Of a stretch of 64,000 nucleotides of DNA, positions 45,206-59,400 are shown piece by piece. The first letter of the stretch is position 1. Each line of letters starts with the position of its first letter. Made by a program: the position numbers and the translations under genes. This DNA is from Gibbula magus (Eukaryota > Mollusca > Gastropoda > Trochida > Trochidae), in NCBI GenBank assembly GCA_936450465.1, contig OW388304.1, positions 14,861,061 to 14,925,060 of the forward strand, read 5' to 3'. Under the pieces are notes generated by a model. The model saw only the letters and a program-made list of their open reading frames with translations, searched no databases and was not told the origin of the DNA.

Positions 45206-45541
45206 TGCAATAATCTTGAAAAAATATTCAAGGTTATCCAAAAAATTCAACTGGTGTGGGTATATTCCTTCCAAAAGAATGATACAAAACTTTAAAATAG
45301 ATTGAGGATCCTGTTTACATGTAAAACTTCTGTGCCAACGTCACCCCCTCACAAACAGAAACTAAACCACTAACCCACACCACAATTGCTTCATTTAAGG
45401 CTTCAGAAAAATACCTACTAAGCCCATTTATGCGCGCCTAGATGCCAAGTAACTCCCCAAAAAATTTCATCTTTTGATGTGCAGCGGTGCTGGAGGAGTT
45501 ACACATGTAAAAAGTGATGACAACTGACGCCAAACTCACTT
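45206..45541. other. non-satellite sequence right of satellite B
   Basis: Satellite similarity stops at GGGCTAAAGGTC. No gene recognised. Confidence 0.5.
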
Positions 45542-45766
45542 TTAGACCTTATAAGTCCTCATGAGCTAAAAAGCTAAAGTGAGGTGAGGTGACTTTCACG
45601 ACTGCTAGTATTATGGCAGGGAGAAAGCCGTTAATGCCATGTTGCCTGGGAGCTTCGGCTGGAACTAGCGAACAATGGGTGATATTACGCTGAAAATGAG
45701 TGTAGCATTGCACCCAAACCTAACAGCATATAGAACACTCTAACCACTGCGCTATCCCGCCCACTC
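45542..45766 (-). mobile_element. tRNA-derived SINE
   Basis: The minus strand begins GGGCGGGATAGCGCAGTGG and continues TTAGAGTGTTC, a clear tRNA 5' half with an A-box. A weak B-box-like GGTTTGGGTGCAATGC follows about 45 bases in. The body extends to about 45542. It is not a tRNA gene because the acceptor and T-arm do not close. Confidence 0.6.
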
Positions 45767-46227
45767 AACCAACAGACACTACAAGCCTTATATGTCCTGA
45801 TGGGCTAAAGAGTAAGACAACATTAAGTCAAACTAGTCAGCTTCTACATGTCATCCTTGGGTGTCATTTGGCTTGTCATCTTCATTGGTCATACTCTTGA
45901 CATATGATCTTCTTTAACCATTGCTTATCCTCTGAAGTAAGCACCTCATCTATTAAAACAGAAATATGTTTTATATTTTTAAACTTCAGTAAGAAATTTT
46001 GAAAATTTCACCTCTTATGATTACAAACATGTCTTACTTAGTGTATGAAAACAACTAAATAAACATATAAATACTATTCTTTTGTAATCTATTTGAAAGC
46101 ATTTACGTGCATAAATCATATTTTTAAAATGTGGTGTCAGGCATTTTATGAAATGAAAAGTTGTGATAAATACTGTGCTGCATATAAATGGTTCATAACT
46201 TCATACCATGATGGAATGTCATCATCT
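45767..46227. other. unannotated sequence
   Basis: AT-rich; nothing recognised. Confidence 0.4.
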
Positions 46228-46950
46228 TCGGTTGACCAATAGGTCATGGTCCGGCATGGTATCCTCCTAGGTCTTCCTATGACATAGGAATGTTATAGGT
46301 CTACCTTCGGCAAAGCATCCTCTTGGTCTTTCTCAAGCAAGGAATCCTAGGTTTTCCTCTGACAAGACATCTCCCATGGTCTTCCTCCGGCATATTGTCA
46401 TCCAAGGTCTTTCTCTGGAATATTGTCGTCCTAGGACTTCCTCCAGTATGTTGTCCTCCTAGATCTTCCTCCGACAAGGCATTCTTAAAGGTATTCCTCT
46501 GGCATCGTCCTAGACCTTCCTGTGGCAGGACACTCTCCTAGGACTTCCTCCTATATATTGTCGTCCTAGGTCTTCCTCCAACAGGACATTATCTTAGGTC
46601 TTCCTAAGACATAGTGTCGTCCTAGGACTTCCTCTGGCATAGTGTCACCCCAGGACTTCCTCCGAGATAGTGTTGTCCTAGGCTTTCTTCCTGCATATTG
46701 TCGTCCTAAGACAAGACATGTTTCTATGTCTTCCTCCAGCAAGGCATTCTCTGAGGTCTTCCTTTGACAAAGCATTCGCATATGACTTCCTCATTGTCCT
46801 CTTCCATAGCATCCTCAACGGTACCCCTCAAACATGGCGTCATCCTTTGTGTCCCTAGACTGAGAACCTCTCTTGACTGATCCTTGGAGATGGTATCTTT
46901 CAAGGTTGTCTTCTGACATGGCATGTATGCCATTTCTTGGACTGGCATGA
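46228..46950. repeat. degenerate minisatellite related to satellite C core
   Basis: About 25 diverged units of roughly 28-33 bp built on GTCCTAGGTCTTCCTCCGGCAT. The same motif is the 28-bp core in satellite C. Overlapping frames on both strands are by-products. Confidence 0.8.
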
Positions 46951-47046
46951 TGCATCCTCCATGGTCGTCCTATGTCATGGAATTATGTTTGGTTGACGTC
47001 TGGTATGATTTCCCTCTCGTTCGCTCTCTTCTCGTCCATGCCAGAC

Positions 47047-47345
47047 TGTGTCCAGTTTGCCCAGGTGCGTGTTATGAAGCTAGCAACCAGAGGTGTTGGA
47101 AACATGTCTGAGGGGAGGGGGGCATGTACCTGAGGTGTATCTTACATTCTAAACTGGTGCATCCACACGGGGAACAGTGTGGTCCCTAACAACCACGATA
47201 AGCATGGTCCCTAAATCTAAACAAGGCATGCAGCCTTGTTATATCAATCCTGGCAAAGCCTGCGGCTAATCACCCCTAAACTAATGGTGGGGATAGCTGA
47301 CTTAGGATTGAACACCTCAAACAGACAAAATCTCCAACAACAAGT
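47047..47345 (+). repeat. left flanking direct repeat of satellite C
   Basis: Shares GTGAAGCTAGCA-type, TCTGAGGGGAGGGGG, GTGCATCCACACGGGGAAC, GCCTTGTTATA-CAATCCTGG and AACACCTCAAACAGAC-type blocks with 62896-63206 in the same orientation. Identity unknown. Confidence 0.8.
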
Positions 47346-47419
47346 GTTACAGCTAATCATAACAGCATTGCACCTTCTTTTTCCTCTGGCATCCTTCGTT
47401 GACATCTAACAATAAGCAT

Positions 47420-50400
47420 CAATTGATTGAAAAGATGAGTTATGAACAAAATGTAACAATTTTATTTAAATCAAACAATAGATGATAAATTTTGAAGAAG
47501 TCTCAAATTAATCAGAAAAATGAAGTCAGCAGCCCATGTCAAACATACTAGTTAGTTCTACAAATGTCAGCAAATTATATGTTCAGTGTTCACATCTAGT
47601 TAATGATTTAATACATGCACTTCAGTTGTGCAATATACAGTTAATATTTCTCATATGAAAACTAAAGAAATATATAAGTTTAAGAATTCTAAGATCAAAA
47701 AGAAAGATTGTATGTGTATTTGACATGATTTTGTAGCATTCAAAAATTTATTAAAAGATAAACATTGATAAATATTTTTCTCAATAGAAATTGTTCATAC
47801 CTTCTTCGGTCATCACATGACAGGGTATCTCCCTGATCTTCTTACGGCAACGTCCTCCCATGTCTTCCTCTGGCATGTCGTCCTCCCAGGTCTTCCTCTG
47901 GCAAAGAGTCCTCCCAGGTCTTCCTCCAATATGGAGTCCTCCAAGATCTTCTTCCGGTATGGAGTCCTCTCAGTTCTTCCTCCGGCATGGAGTCCTCCCA
48001 GGTCTACATCTGGTCCTGTAAAGTGTACTTATTGCTTAGATTCATTTACTGTGAACGTGGTTAGCTGTATGGTGCAAAAAATAGTTCTAGCAATTAAATG
48101 GGCTTAGTATTATTTCATGTAAAGGACATGTACTATAGGTAGCCTAAGTCATGTCCTCTTAGCTGAATATAAAATAAAAAGTCTTCTAGCGGCCAAAGAT
48201 AATATAATTCTGGAATTTAAAACTTTGATAAGATCTGTAATAGAAATTTAATCTAGTAATGTCAACTGACAATCAGCAATCATTAATTGGATAAACTAAT
48301 GACAATTTCATAGGGGTTGTCAACAAAATGTGACCGTTTTATCTACATCAAACCATACGTGACAAATTTTGAAGTAGTCACAACCTAATCAAAACAATGA
48401 AGTCAGAAGCTCATATCTTACAAACATACCATTTACTTTTCTAAATTTCAGTAAATGATATTTTCAGTGTTCACATCTAGTTAATGATGTAATACATGCA
48501 CTGCAGTTGTGCAATATACAGTTTATATTTCTCATATGAAAACTAAAGAAATATATAAGTTTAACTTTCTTTTGAATTCTAAGATCAAAAAGAAAGAATG
48601 TATGTCTATTTGACATGCTTTTGTAGCATTCAAGAATTTATTAGAAGATAAACATTGATAAATATTTTTCTCAAAAGAAATGGTTCATACCTTCTTCGGT
48701 CATCACATGACAGGGTATCTCCCTGATCTTCTTCCGGCAACGTCCTCCCATGTCTTCCTCTGGCATGTCGTCCTCCCAGGTCTTCCTCTGGCATAGACTC
48801 CTCTCAGGTCTTCCTCCGGTATGGAGTCCTCCAAGATCTTCTTCCGGTATGGAGTCCTCTCAGTTCTTCCTCCGGCATGGAGTCCTCCCAGGTCTTCATC
48901 TGGTCCTGTAAAATGTACTTATTGCTTAGATTCATTTACTGTGAACGTGGTTAGCTGTATGGTGCAAAAAAATAGTTCTAGCAATTAAATGGGCTTAGTA
49001 TTATTTCATGTAAAGGACATGTACTATAGGTAGACTAACTCATGTCCTCTTTGATGAATATAAAATATATAGTCTTCTAGAGGCCAGAGATAATATAATT
49101 TTGGAATTTAAAACTTCGATAAGATCTGTAATAGAAATTTAATCTAATAATGTCAACTGACAATCATTAATTGGATAATCTAATGACAATTTCATAAGGG
49201 TTGTCAACAAAATGTGGCCGTTTTATCTAAATCAAACCATACGTGACAAATTTTGAAGTAGTCACAACCTAGTCAAAACAATGAAGTCAGAAGCTCATAT
49301 CTTACAAACATACCATTTATTTCTCTAAATTTCAGTAAATGATATTTTCAGTGTTCACATCTAGTTAATGATGTAATACATGATCTGCAGTTGTGCAATA
49401 TACAGTTTATATTTCTCATATGAAAACTAAAGAAATATATAAGTTTAACTTTCTTTTGAATTCTAAGATCAAAAAGAAAGAATGAATGTGTATTTGACAT
49501 GCTTTTGTAGCTATCACTATTTATTTAAAGATAAACATTGATAAATGTTTTTCTCAATAGAAATTGTTCATACCTTCTTCGGTCATCACAAGACAGGGTA
49601 TCTCCCTGATCTTCTTCCAGCAACGTCCTCCAATATCTTCCTCTGGCATGTCATCCTCCCAGGTCTTCCTCCGGCATAGAGTCCTCCCAGGTCTTCCTCC
49701 AGCATGGAGTCTTCCCAGGTATTCCTCCTGCATGGAGTCCTCCCAGGTCTTCCTCCGGTATGGAGTCCTCCAAGATCTTCCTCCGGTATGGAGTCCTCTC
49801 AGTTCTTCCTCCGGCATGGAGTCCTCCCAGGTCTTCATCTGGTCCTGTAAAATGTACTTATTGCTTAGATTCATTTACTGTGAACGTGGTTAGCTGTATG
49901 GTGCAAAAAATAGTTCTAGCAATTAAATGGGCTTAGTATTATTTCATGTAAAGGACATGTACTATAGGTAGCCTAAGTCATGTCCTCTTAGCTGAATATA
50001 AAGTAAAAAGTCTTCTAGCGGCCAAAGATAATATAATTCTGGAATTTAAAACTTTGATAAGATCTGTAATAGAAATTTAATCTAGTAATGTCAACTGACA
50101 ATCAGCAATCATTAATTGGATAAACTAATGACAATTTCATAAGGGTTGTCAACAAAATGTGACCGTTTTATCTAAATCAAACCATACGTGACAAATTTTG
50201 AAGTAGTCACAACCTAATCAAAACAATGAAGTCAGAAGCTCATATCTTACAAACATACCATTTACTTCTCTAAATTTCAGTAAATGATATTTTCAGTGTT
50301 CACATCTAGTTAATGATTTAATACATGCACTGCAGTTGTGCAATGTACAGTTAATATTTCTCATATGAAAACTAAAGAAATATATAAATTTAACTTTCTT

Positions 50401-53400
50401 TTGAATTCTAAGATAAAAAAAAATGTGTGTGTATTTGACATGCTTTTGTAGCATTCAAGAATTTATTAGAAGATAAACATTGATAAATATTTTTCTCAAA
50501 AGAAATGGTTCATACCTTCTTCGGTCATCACATGACAGGGTATCTCCCTGATCTTCTTCCGGCAACGTCCTCCCATGTCTTCCTCTGGCATGTCATCCTC
50601 CCAGGTCTTCCTCCGGCATAGAGTCCTCCCAGGTCTTCCTCCAGCATGGAGTCTTCCCAGGTCTTCCTCCTGCATGGAGTCCTCCCAGGTCTTCCTCCGG
50701 TATGGAATCCTCCCAGGTCTTCATCTGGTCCTGTAAAATGTACTTATTGCTTAGATTCATTTACTGTGAACGTGGTTAGCTGTATGGTGCAAAAAAATAG
50801 TTCTAGCAATTAAATGGGCTTAGTATTATTTCATGTAAAGGACATGTACTATAGGTAGCCTAAGTCATGTCCTCTTAGCTGAATATAAAGTAAAAAGTCT
50901 TCTAGCGGCCAAAGATAATATAATTCTGGAATTTAAAACTTTGATAAGATCTGTAATAGAAATTTAATCTAGTAATGTCAACTGACAATCAGCAATCATT
51001 AATTGGATAAACTAATGACAATTTCATAAGGGTTGTCAACAAAATGTGACCGTTTTATCTAAATCAAACCATACGTGACAAATTTTGAAGTAGTCACAAC
51101 CTAATCAAAACAATGAAGTCAGAAGCTCATATCTTACAAACATACCATTTACTTCTCTAAATTTCAGTAAATGATATTTTCAGTGTTCACATCTAGTTAA
51201 TGATTTAATACATGCACTGCAGTTGTGCAATGTACAGTTAATATTTCTCATATGAAAACTAAAGAAATATATAAGTTTAACTTTCTTTTGAATTCTAAGA
51301 TCAAAAAGAAAGAATGTATGTGTATTTGACATGCTTTTGTAGCATTCAAGAATTTATTAGAAGATAAACATTGATAAATATTTTTCTCAAAAGAAATGGT
51401 TCATACCTTCTTCGGTCATCACATGACAGGGTATCTCCCTGATCTTCTTCCGGCAACGTCCTCCCATGTCTTCCTCTGGCATGTCGTCCTCCCAGGTCTT
51501 CCTCTGGCATAGACTCCTCTCAGATCTTCCTCCGGTATGGAGTCCTCCAAGATATTCTTCCGGTATGGAGTCCTCTCAGTTCTTCCTCCGGCATGGAGTC
51601 CTCCCAGGTCTTCATCTGGTCCTGTAAAATGTACTTATTGCTTAGATTCATTTACTGTGAACGTGGTTAGCTGTATGGTGCAAAAAAATAGTTCTAGCAA
51701 TTAAATGGGCTTAGTATTATTTCATGTAAAGGACATGTACTATAGGTAGACTAAGTCATGTCCTCTTAGCTGAATATAAAATAAAAAGTCTTCTAGCGGC
51801 CAAAGATAATATAATTCTGGAATTTAAAACTTCGATAAGATCTGTAATAGAAATTTAATCTAATAATGTCAACTGACAATCATTAATTGGATAATCTAAT
51901 GACAATTTCATAAGGGTTGTCAACAAAATGTGGCCGTTTTATCTAAATCAAACCATACGTGACAAATTTTGAAGTAGTCACAACCTAGTCAAAACAATGA
52001 AGTCAGAAGCTCATATCTTACAAACATACCATTTACTTCTCTAAATTTCAGTAAATGATATTTTCAGTGTTCACATCTAGTTAATGATGTAATACATGAT
52101 CTGCAGTTGTGCAATATACAGTTTATATTTCTCATATGAAAACTAAAGAAATATATAAGTTTAACTTTCTTTTGAATTCTAAGATCAAAAAGAAAGAATG
52201 AATGTGTATTTGACATGCTTTTGTAGCTATCACTATTTATTAAAAGATAAACATTGATAAATGTTTTTCTCAATAGAAATTGTTCATACCTTCTTCGGTC
52301 ATCACATGACAGGGTATCTCCCTGATCTTCTTCCAGCAACGTCCTCCCATGTCTTCCTCTGGCATGTCATCCTCCCAGGTCTTCCTCCGGCATAGAGTCC
52401 TCCCAGGTCTTCCTCCAGCATGGAGTCTTCCCAGGTCTTCCTCCTGCATGGAGTCCTCCCAGGTCTTCCTCCGGTATGGAGTCCTCCAAGATCTTCCTCC
52501 GGTATGGAGTCCTCTCAGTTCTTCCTCCGGCATGGAGTCCTCCCAGGTCTTCATCTGGTCCTGTAAAATGTACTTATTGCTTAGATTCATTTACTGTGAA
52601 CGTGGTTAGCTGTATGGTGCAAAAAATAGTTTTAGCAATTAAATGGGCTTAGTATTATTTCATGTAAAGGACATGTACTATAGGTAGCCTAAGTCATGTC
52701 CTCTTAGCTGAATATAAAGTAAAAAGTCTTCTAGCGGCCAAAGATAATATAATTCTGGAATTTAAAACTTTGATAAGATCTGTAATAGAAATTTAATCTA
52801 GTAATGTCAACTGACAATCAGCAATCATTAATTGGATAAACTAATGACAATTTCATAAGGGTTGTCAACAAAATGTGACCGTTTTATCTAAATCAAACCA
52901 TACGTGACAAATTTTGAAGTAGTCACAACCTAATCAAAACAATGAAGTCAGAAGCTCATATCTTACAAACATACCATTTACTTCTCTAAATTTCAGTAAA
53001 TGATATTTTCAGTGTTCACATCTAGTTAATGATTTAATACATGCACTGCAGTTGTGCAATGTACAGTTAATATTTCTCATATGAAAACTAAAGAAATATA
53101 TAAATTTAACTTTCTTTTGAATTCTAAGATAAAAAAAAATGTGTGTGTATTTGACATGCTTTTGTAGCATTCAAGAATTTATTAGAAGATAAACATTGAT
53201 AAATATTTTTCTCAAAAGAAATGGTTCATACCTTCTTCGGTCATCACATGACAGGGTATCTCCCTGATCTTCTTCCGGCAACGTCCTCCCATGTCTTCCT
53301 CTGGCATGTCATCCTCCCAGGTCTTCCTCCGGCATAGAGTCCTCCCAGGTCTTCCTCCAGCATGGAGTCTTCCCAGGTCTTCCTCCTGCATGGAGTCCTC

Positions 53401-56400
53401 CCAGGTCTTCCTCCGGTATGGAGTCCTCCCAGGTCTTCATCTGGTCCTGTAAAATGTACTTATTGCTTAGATTCATTTACTGTGAACGTGGTTAGCTGTA
53501 TGGTGCAAAAAAATAGTTCTAGCAATTAAATGGGCTTAGTATTATTTCATGTAAAGGACATGTACTATAGGTAGCCTAAGTCATGTCCTCTTAGCTGAAT
53601 ATAAAGTAAAAAGTCTTCTAGCGGCCAAAGATAATATAATTCTGGAATTTAAAACTTTGATAAGATCTGTAATAGAAATTTAATCTAGTAATGTCAACTG
53701 ACAATCAGCAATCATTAATTGGATAAACTAATGACAATTTCATAAGGGTTGTCAACAAAATGTGACCGTTTTATCTAAATCAAACCATACGTGACAAATT
53801 TTGAAGTAGTCACAACCTAATCAAAACAATGAAGTCAGAAGCTCATATCTTACAAACATACCATTTACTTCTCTAAATTTCAGTAAATGATATTTTCAGT
53901 GTTCACATCTAGTTAATGATTTAATACATGCACTGCAGTTGTGCAATGTACAGTTAATATTTCTCATATGAAAACTAAAGAAATATATAAATTTAACTTT
54001 CTTTTGAATTCTAAGATAAAAAAAAATGTGTGTGTATTTGACATGCTTTTGTAGCATTCAAGAATTTATTAGAAGATAAACATTGATAAATATTTTTCTC
54101 AAAAGAAATGGTTCATACCTTCTTCTGTCATCACATGACAGGGTATCTCCCTGATCTTCTTCCGGCAACGTCCTCCCATGTCTTCCTCTGGCATGTCATC
54201 CTCCCAGGTCTTCCTCCGGCATAGAGTCCTCCCAGGTCTTCCTCCAGCATGGAGTCTTCCCAGGTCTTCCTCCTGCATGGAGTCCTCCCAGGTCTTCCTC
54301 CGGTATGGAGTCCTCCCAGGTCTTCATCTGGTCCTGTAAAATGTACTTATTGCTTAGATTCATTTACTGTGAACGTGGTTAGCTGTATGGTGCAAAAAAA
54401 TAGTTCTAGCAATTAAATGGGCTTAGTATTATTTCATGTAAAGGACATGTACTATAGGTAGCCTAAGTCATGTCCTCTTAGCTGAATATAAAATAAAAAG
54501 TCTTCTAGCGGCCAAAGATAATATAATTCTGGAATTTAAAACTTTGATAAGATCTGTAATAGAAATTTAATCTAGTAATGTCAACTGACAATCAGCAATC
54601 ATTAATTGGATAAACTAATGACAATTTCATAGGGGTTGTCAACAAAATGTGACCGTTTTATCTACATCAAACCATACGTGACAAATTTTGAAGTAGTCAC
54701 AACCTAATCAAAACAATGAAGTCAGAAGCTCATATCTTACAAACATACCATTTACTTTTCTAAATTTCAGTAAATGATATTTTCAATGTTCACATCTAGT
54801 TAATGATGTAATACATGCACTGCAGTTGTGCAATATACAGTTTATATTTCTCATATGAAAACTAAAGAAATATATAAGTTTAACTTTCTTTTGAATTCTA
54901 AGATCAAAAAGAAAGAATGTATGTGTATTTGACATGCTTTTGTAGCATTCAAGAATTTATTAGAAGATAAACATTGATAAATATTTTTCTCAAAAGAAAT
55001 GGTTCATACCTTCTTCGGTCATCACATGACAGGGTATCTCCCTGATCTTCTTCCGGCAACGTCCTCCCATGTCTTCCTCTGGCATGTCGTCCTCCCAGGT
55101 CTTCCTCTGGCATAGACTCCTCTCAGGTCTTCCTCCGGTATGGAGTCCTCCAAGATCTTCTTCCGGTATGGAGTCCTCTCAGTTCTTCCTCCGGCATGGA
55201 GTCCTCCCAGGTCTTCATCTGGTCCTGTAAAATGTACTTATTGCTTAGATTCATTTACTGTGAACGTGGTTAGCTGTATGGTGCAAAAAAATAGTTCTAG
55301 CAATTAAATGGGCTTAGTATTATTTCATGTAAAGGACATGTACTATAGGTAGACTAAGTCATGTCCTCTTTGATGAATATAAAATATATAGTCTTCTAGA
55401 GGCCAAAGATAATATAATTTTGGAATTTAAAACTTCGATAAGATCTGTAATAGAAATTTAATCTAATAATGTCAACTGACAATCATTAATTGGATAAACT
55501 AATGACAATTTCATAAGGGTTGTCAACAAAATGTGACCGTTTTATCTAAATCAAACCATACGTGACAAATTTTGAAGTAGTCACAACCTAATCAAAACAA
55601 TGAAGTCAGAAGCTCATATCTTACAAACATACCATTTACTTCTCTAAATTTCAGTAAATGATATTTTCAGTGTTCACATCTAGTTAATGATTTAATACAT
55701 GCACTGCAGTTGTGCAATGTACAGTTAATATTTCTCATATGAAAACTAAAGAAATATATAAATTTAACTTTCTTTTGAATTCTAAGATAAAAAAAAAATG
55801 TGTGTGTATTTGACATGCTTTTGTAGCATTCAAGAATTTATTAGAAGATAAACATTGATAAATATTTTTCTCAAAAGAAATGGTTCATACCTTCTTCGGT
55901 CATCACATGACAGGGTATCTCCCTGATCTTCTTCCGGCAACGTCCTCCCATGTCTTCCTCTGGCATGTCGTCCTCCCAGGTCTTCCTCTGGCATAGAGTC
56001 CTCTCAGGTCTTCCTCCGGTATGGAGTCCTCCAAGATCTTCTTCCGGTATGGAGTCCTCTCAGTTCTTCCTCCGGCATGGAGTCCTCCCAGGTCTTCATC
56101 TGGTCCTGTAAAATGTACTTATTGCTTAGATTCATTTACTGTGAACGTGGTTAGCTGTATGGTGCAAAAAAATAGTTCTAGCAATTAAATGGGCTTAGTA
56201 TTATTTCATGTAAAGGACATGTACTATAGGTAGACTAAGTCATGTCCTCTTTGATGAATATAAAATATATAGTCTTCTAGAGGCCAAAGATAATATAATT
56301 TTGGAATTTAAAACTTCGATAAGATCTGTAATAGAAATTTAATCTAATAATGTCAACTGACAATCATTAATTGGATAATCTAATGACAATTTCATAAGGG

Positions 56401-59400
56401 TTGTCAACAAAATGTGGCCGTTTTATCTAAATCAAACCATACGTGACAAATTTTGAAGTAGTCACAACCTAGTCAAAACAATGAAGTCAGAAGCTCATAT
56501 CTTACAAACATACCATTTACTTCTCTAAATTTCAGTAAATGATATTTTCAGTGTTCACATCTAGTTAATGATGTAATACATGATCTGCAGTTGTGCAATA
56601 TACAGTTTATATTTCTCATATGAAAACTAGAGAAATATATAAGTTTAACTTTCTTTTGAATTCTAAGATCAAAAAGAAAGAATGAATGTGTATTTGACAT
56701 GCTTTTGTAGCTATCACTATTTATTAAAAGATAAACATTGATAAATGTTTTTCTCAATAGAAATTGTTCATACCTTCTTCGGTCATCACATGACAGGGTA
56801 TCTCCCTGATCTTCTTCCAGCAACGTCCTCCCATGTCTTCCTCTGGCATGTCATCCTCCCAGGTCTTCCTCCGGCATAGAGTCCTCCCAGGTCTTCCTCC
56901 AGCATGGAGTCTTCCCAGGTCTTCCTCCTGCATGGAGTCCTCCCAGGTCTTCCTCCGGTATGGAGTCCTCCAAGATCTTCCTCCGGTATGGAGTCCTCTC
57001 AGTTCTTCCTCCGGCATGGAGTCCTCCCAGGTCTTCATCTGGTCCTGTAAAATGTACTTATTGCTTAGATTCATTTACTGTGAACGTGGTTAGCTGTATG
57101 GTGCAAAAAATAGTTTTAGCAATTAAATGGGCTTAGTATTATTTCATGTAAAGGACATGTACTATAGGTAGCCTAAGTCATGTCCTCTTAGCTGAATATA
57201 AAGTAAAAAGTCTTCTAGCGGCCAAAGATAATATAATTCTGGAATTTAAAACTTTGATAAGATCTGTAATAGAAATTTAATCTAGTAATGTCAACTGACA
57301 ATCAGCAATCATTAATTGGATAAACTAATGACAATTTCATAAGGGTTGTCAACAAAATGTGACCGTTTTATCTAAATCAAACCATACGTGACAAATTTTG
57401 AAGTAGTCACAACCTAATCAAAACAATGAAGTCAGAAGCTCATATCTTACAAACATACCATTTACTTCTCTAAATTTCAGTAAATGATATTTTCAGTGTT
57501 CACATCTAGTTAATGATTTAATACATGCACTGCAGTTGTGCAATGTACAGTTAATATTTCTCATATGAAAACTAAAGAAATATATAAATTTAACTTTCTT
57601 TTGAATTCTAAGATAAAAAAAAAATGTGTGTGTATTTGACATGCTTTTGTAGCATTCAAGAATTTATTAGAAGATAAACATTGATAAATATTTTTCTCAA
57701 AAGAAATGGTTCATACCTTCTTCGGTCATCACATGACAGGGTATCTCCCTGATCTTCTTCCGGCAACGTCCTCCCATGTCTTCCTCTGGCATGTCGTCCT
57801 CCCAGGTCTTCCTCTGGCATAGAGTCCTCTCAGGTCTTCCTCCGGTATGGAGTCCTCCAAGATCTTCTTCCGGTATGGAGTCCTCTCAGTTCTTCCTCCG
57901 GCATGGAGTCCTCCCAGGTCTTCATCTGGTCCTGTAAAATGTACTTATTGCTTAGATTCATTTACTGTGAACGTGGTTAGCTGTATGGTGCAAAAAAATA
58001 GTTCCAGCAATTAAATGGGCTTAGTATTATTTCATGTAAAGGACATGTACTATAGGTAGACTAAGTCATGACCTCTTTGATGAATATAAAATATATAGTC
58101 TTCTAGAGGCCAAAGATAATATAATTTTGGAATTTAAAACTTCGATAAGATCTGTAATAGAAATTTAATCTAATAATGTCAACTGACAATCATTAATTAG
58201 ATAATCTAATGACAATTTCATAAGGGTTGTCAACAAAATGTGGCCGTTTTATCTAAATCAAACCATACGTGACAAATTTTGAAGTAGTCACAACCTAGTC
58301 AAAACAATGAAGTCAGAAGCTCATATCTTACAAACATACCATTTACTTCTCTAAATTTCAGTAAATGATATTTTCAGTGTTCACATCTAGTTAATGATGT
58401 AATACATGATCTGCAGTTGTGCAATATACAGTTTATATTTCTCATATGAAAACTAAAGAAATATATAAGTTTAACTTTCTTTTGAATTCTAAGATCAAAA
58501 AGAAAGAATGAATGTGTATTTGACATGCTTTTGTAGCTATCACTATTTATTAAAAGATAAACATTGATAAATGTTTTTCTCAATAGAAATTGTTCATACC
58601 TTCTTCGGTCATCACATGACAGGGTATCTCCCTGATCTTCTTCCAGCAACGTCCTCCAATGTCTTCCTCTGGCATGTCATCCTCCCAGGTCTTCCTCCGG
58701 CATAGAGTCCTCCCAGGTCTTCCTCCAGCATGGAGTCTTCCCAGGTCTTCCTCCTGCATGGAGTCCTCCCAGGTCTTCCTCCGGTATGGAGTCCTCCAAG
58801 ATCTTCCTCCGGTATGGAGTCCTCTCAGTTCTTCCTCCGGCATGGAGTCCTCCCAGGTCTTCATCTGGTCCTGTAAAATGTACTTATTGCTTAGATTCAT
58901 TTACTGTGAACGTGGTTAGCTGTATTGTGCAAAAAATAGTTCTAGCAATTAAATGGGCTTAGTATTATTTCATGTAAAGGACATGTACTATAGGTAGCCT
59001 AAGTCATGTCCTCTTAGCTGAATATAAAGTAAAAAGTCTTCTAGCGGCCAAAGATAATATAATTCTGGAATTTAAAACTTTAATAAGATCTGTAATAGAA
59101 ATTTAATCTAGTAATGTCAACTGACAATCAGCAATCATTAATTGGATAAACTAATGACAATTTCATAAGGGTTGTCAACAAAATGTGACCGTTTTATCTA
59201 AATCAAACCATACGTGACAAATTTTGAAGTAGTCACAACCTAATCAAAACAATGAAGTCAGAAGCTCATATCTTACAAACATACCATTTACTTCTCTAAA
59301 TTTCAGTAAATGATATTTTCAGTGTTCACATCTAGTTAATGATTTAATACATGCACTGCAGTTGTGCAATGTACAGTTAATATTTCTCATATGAAAACTA

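Noticed and set aside
45542..45766. Functional tRNA gene on the minus strand
   Set aside because: Only the 5' half is tRNA-like; the 3' half diverges, as in tRNA-derived SINEs.
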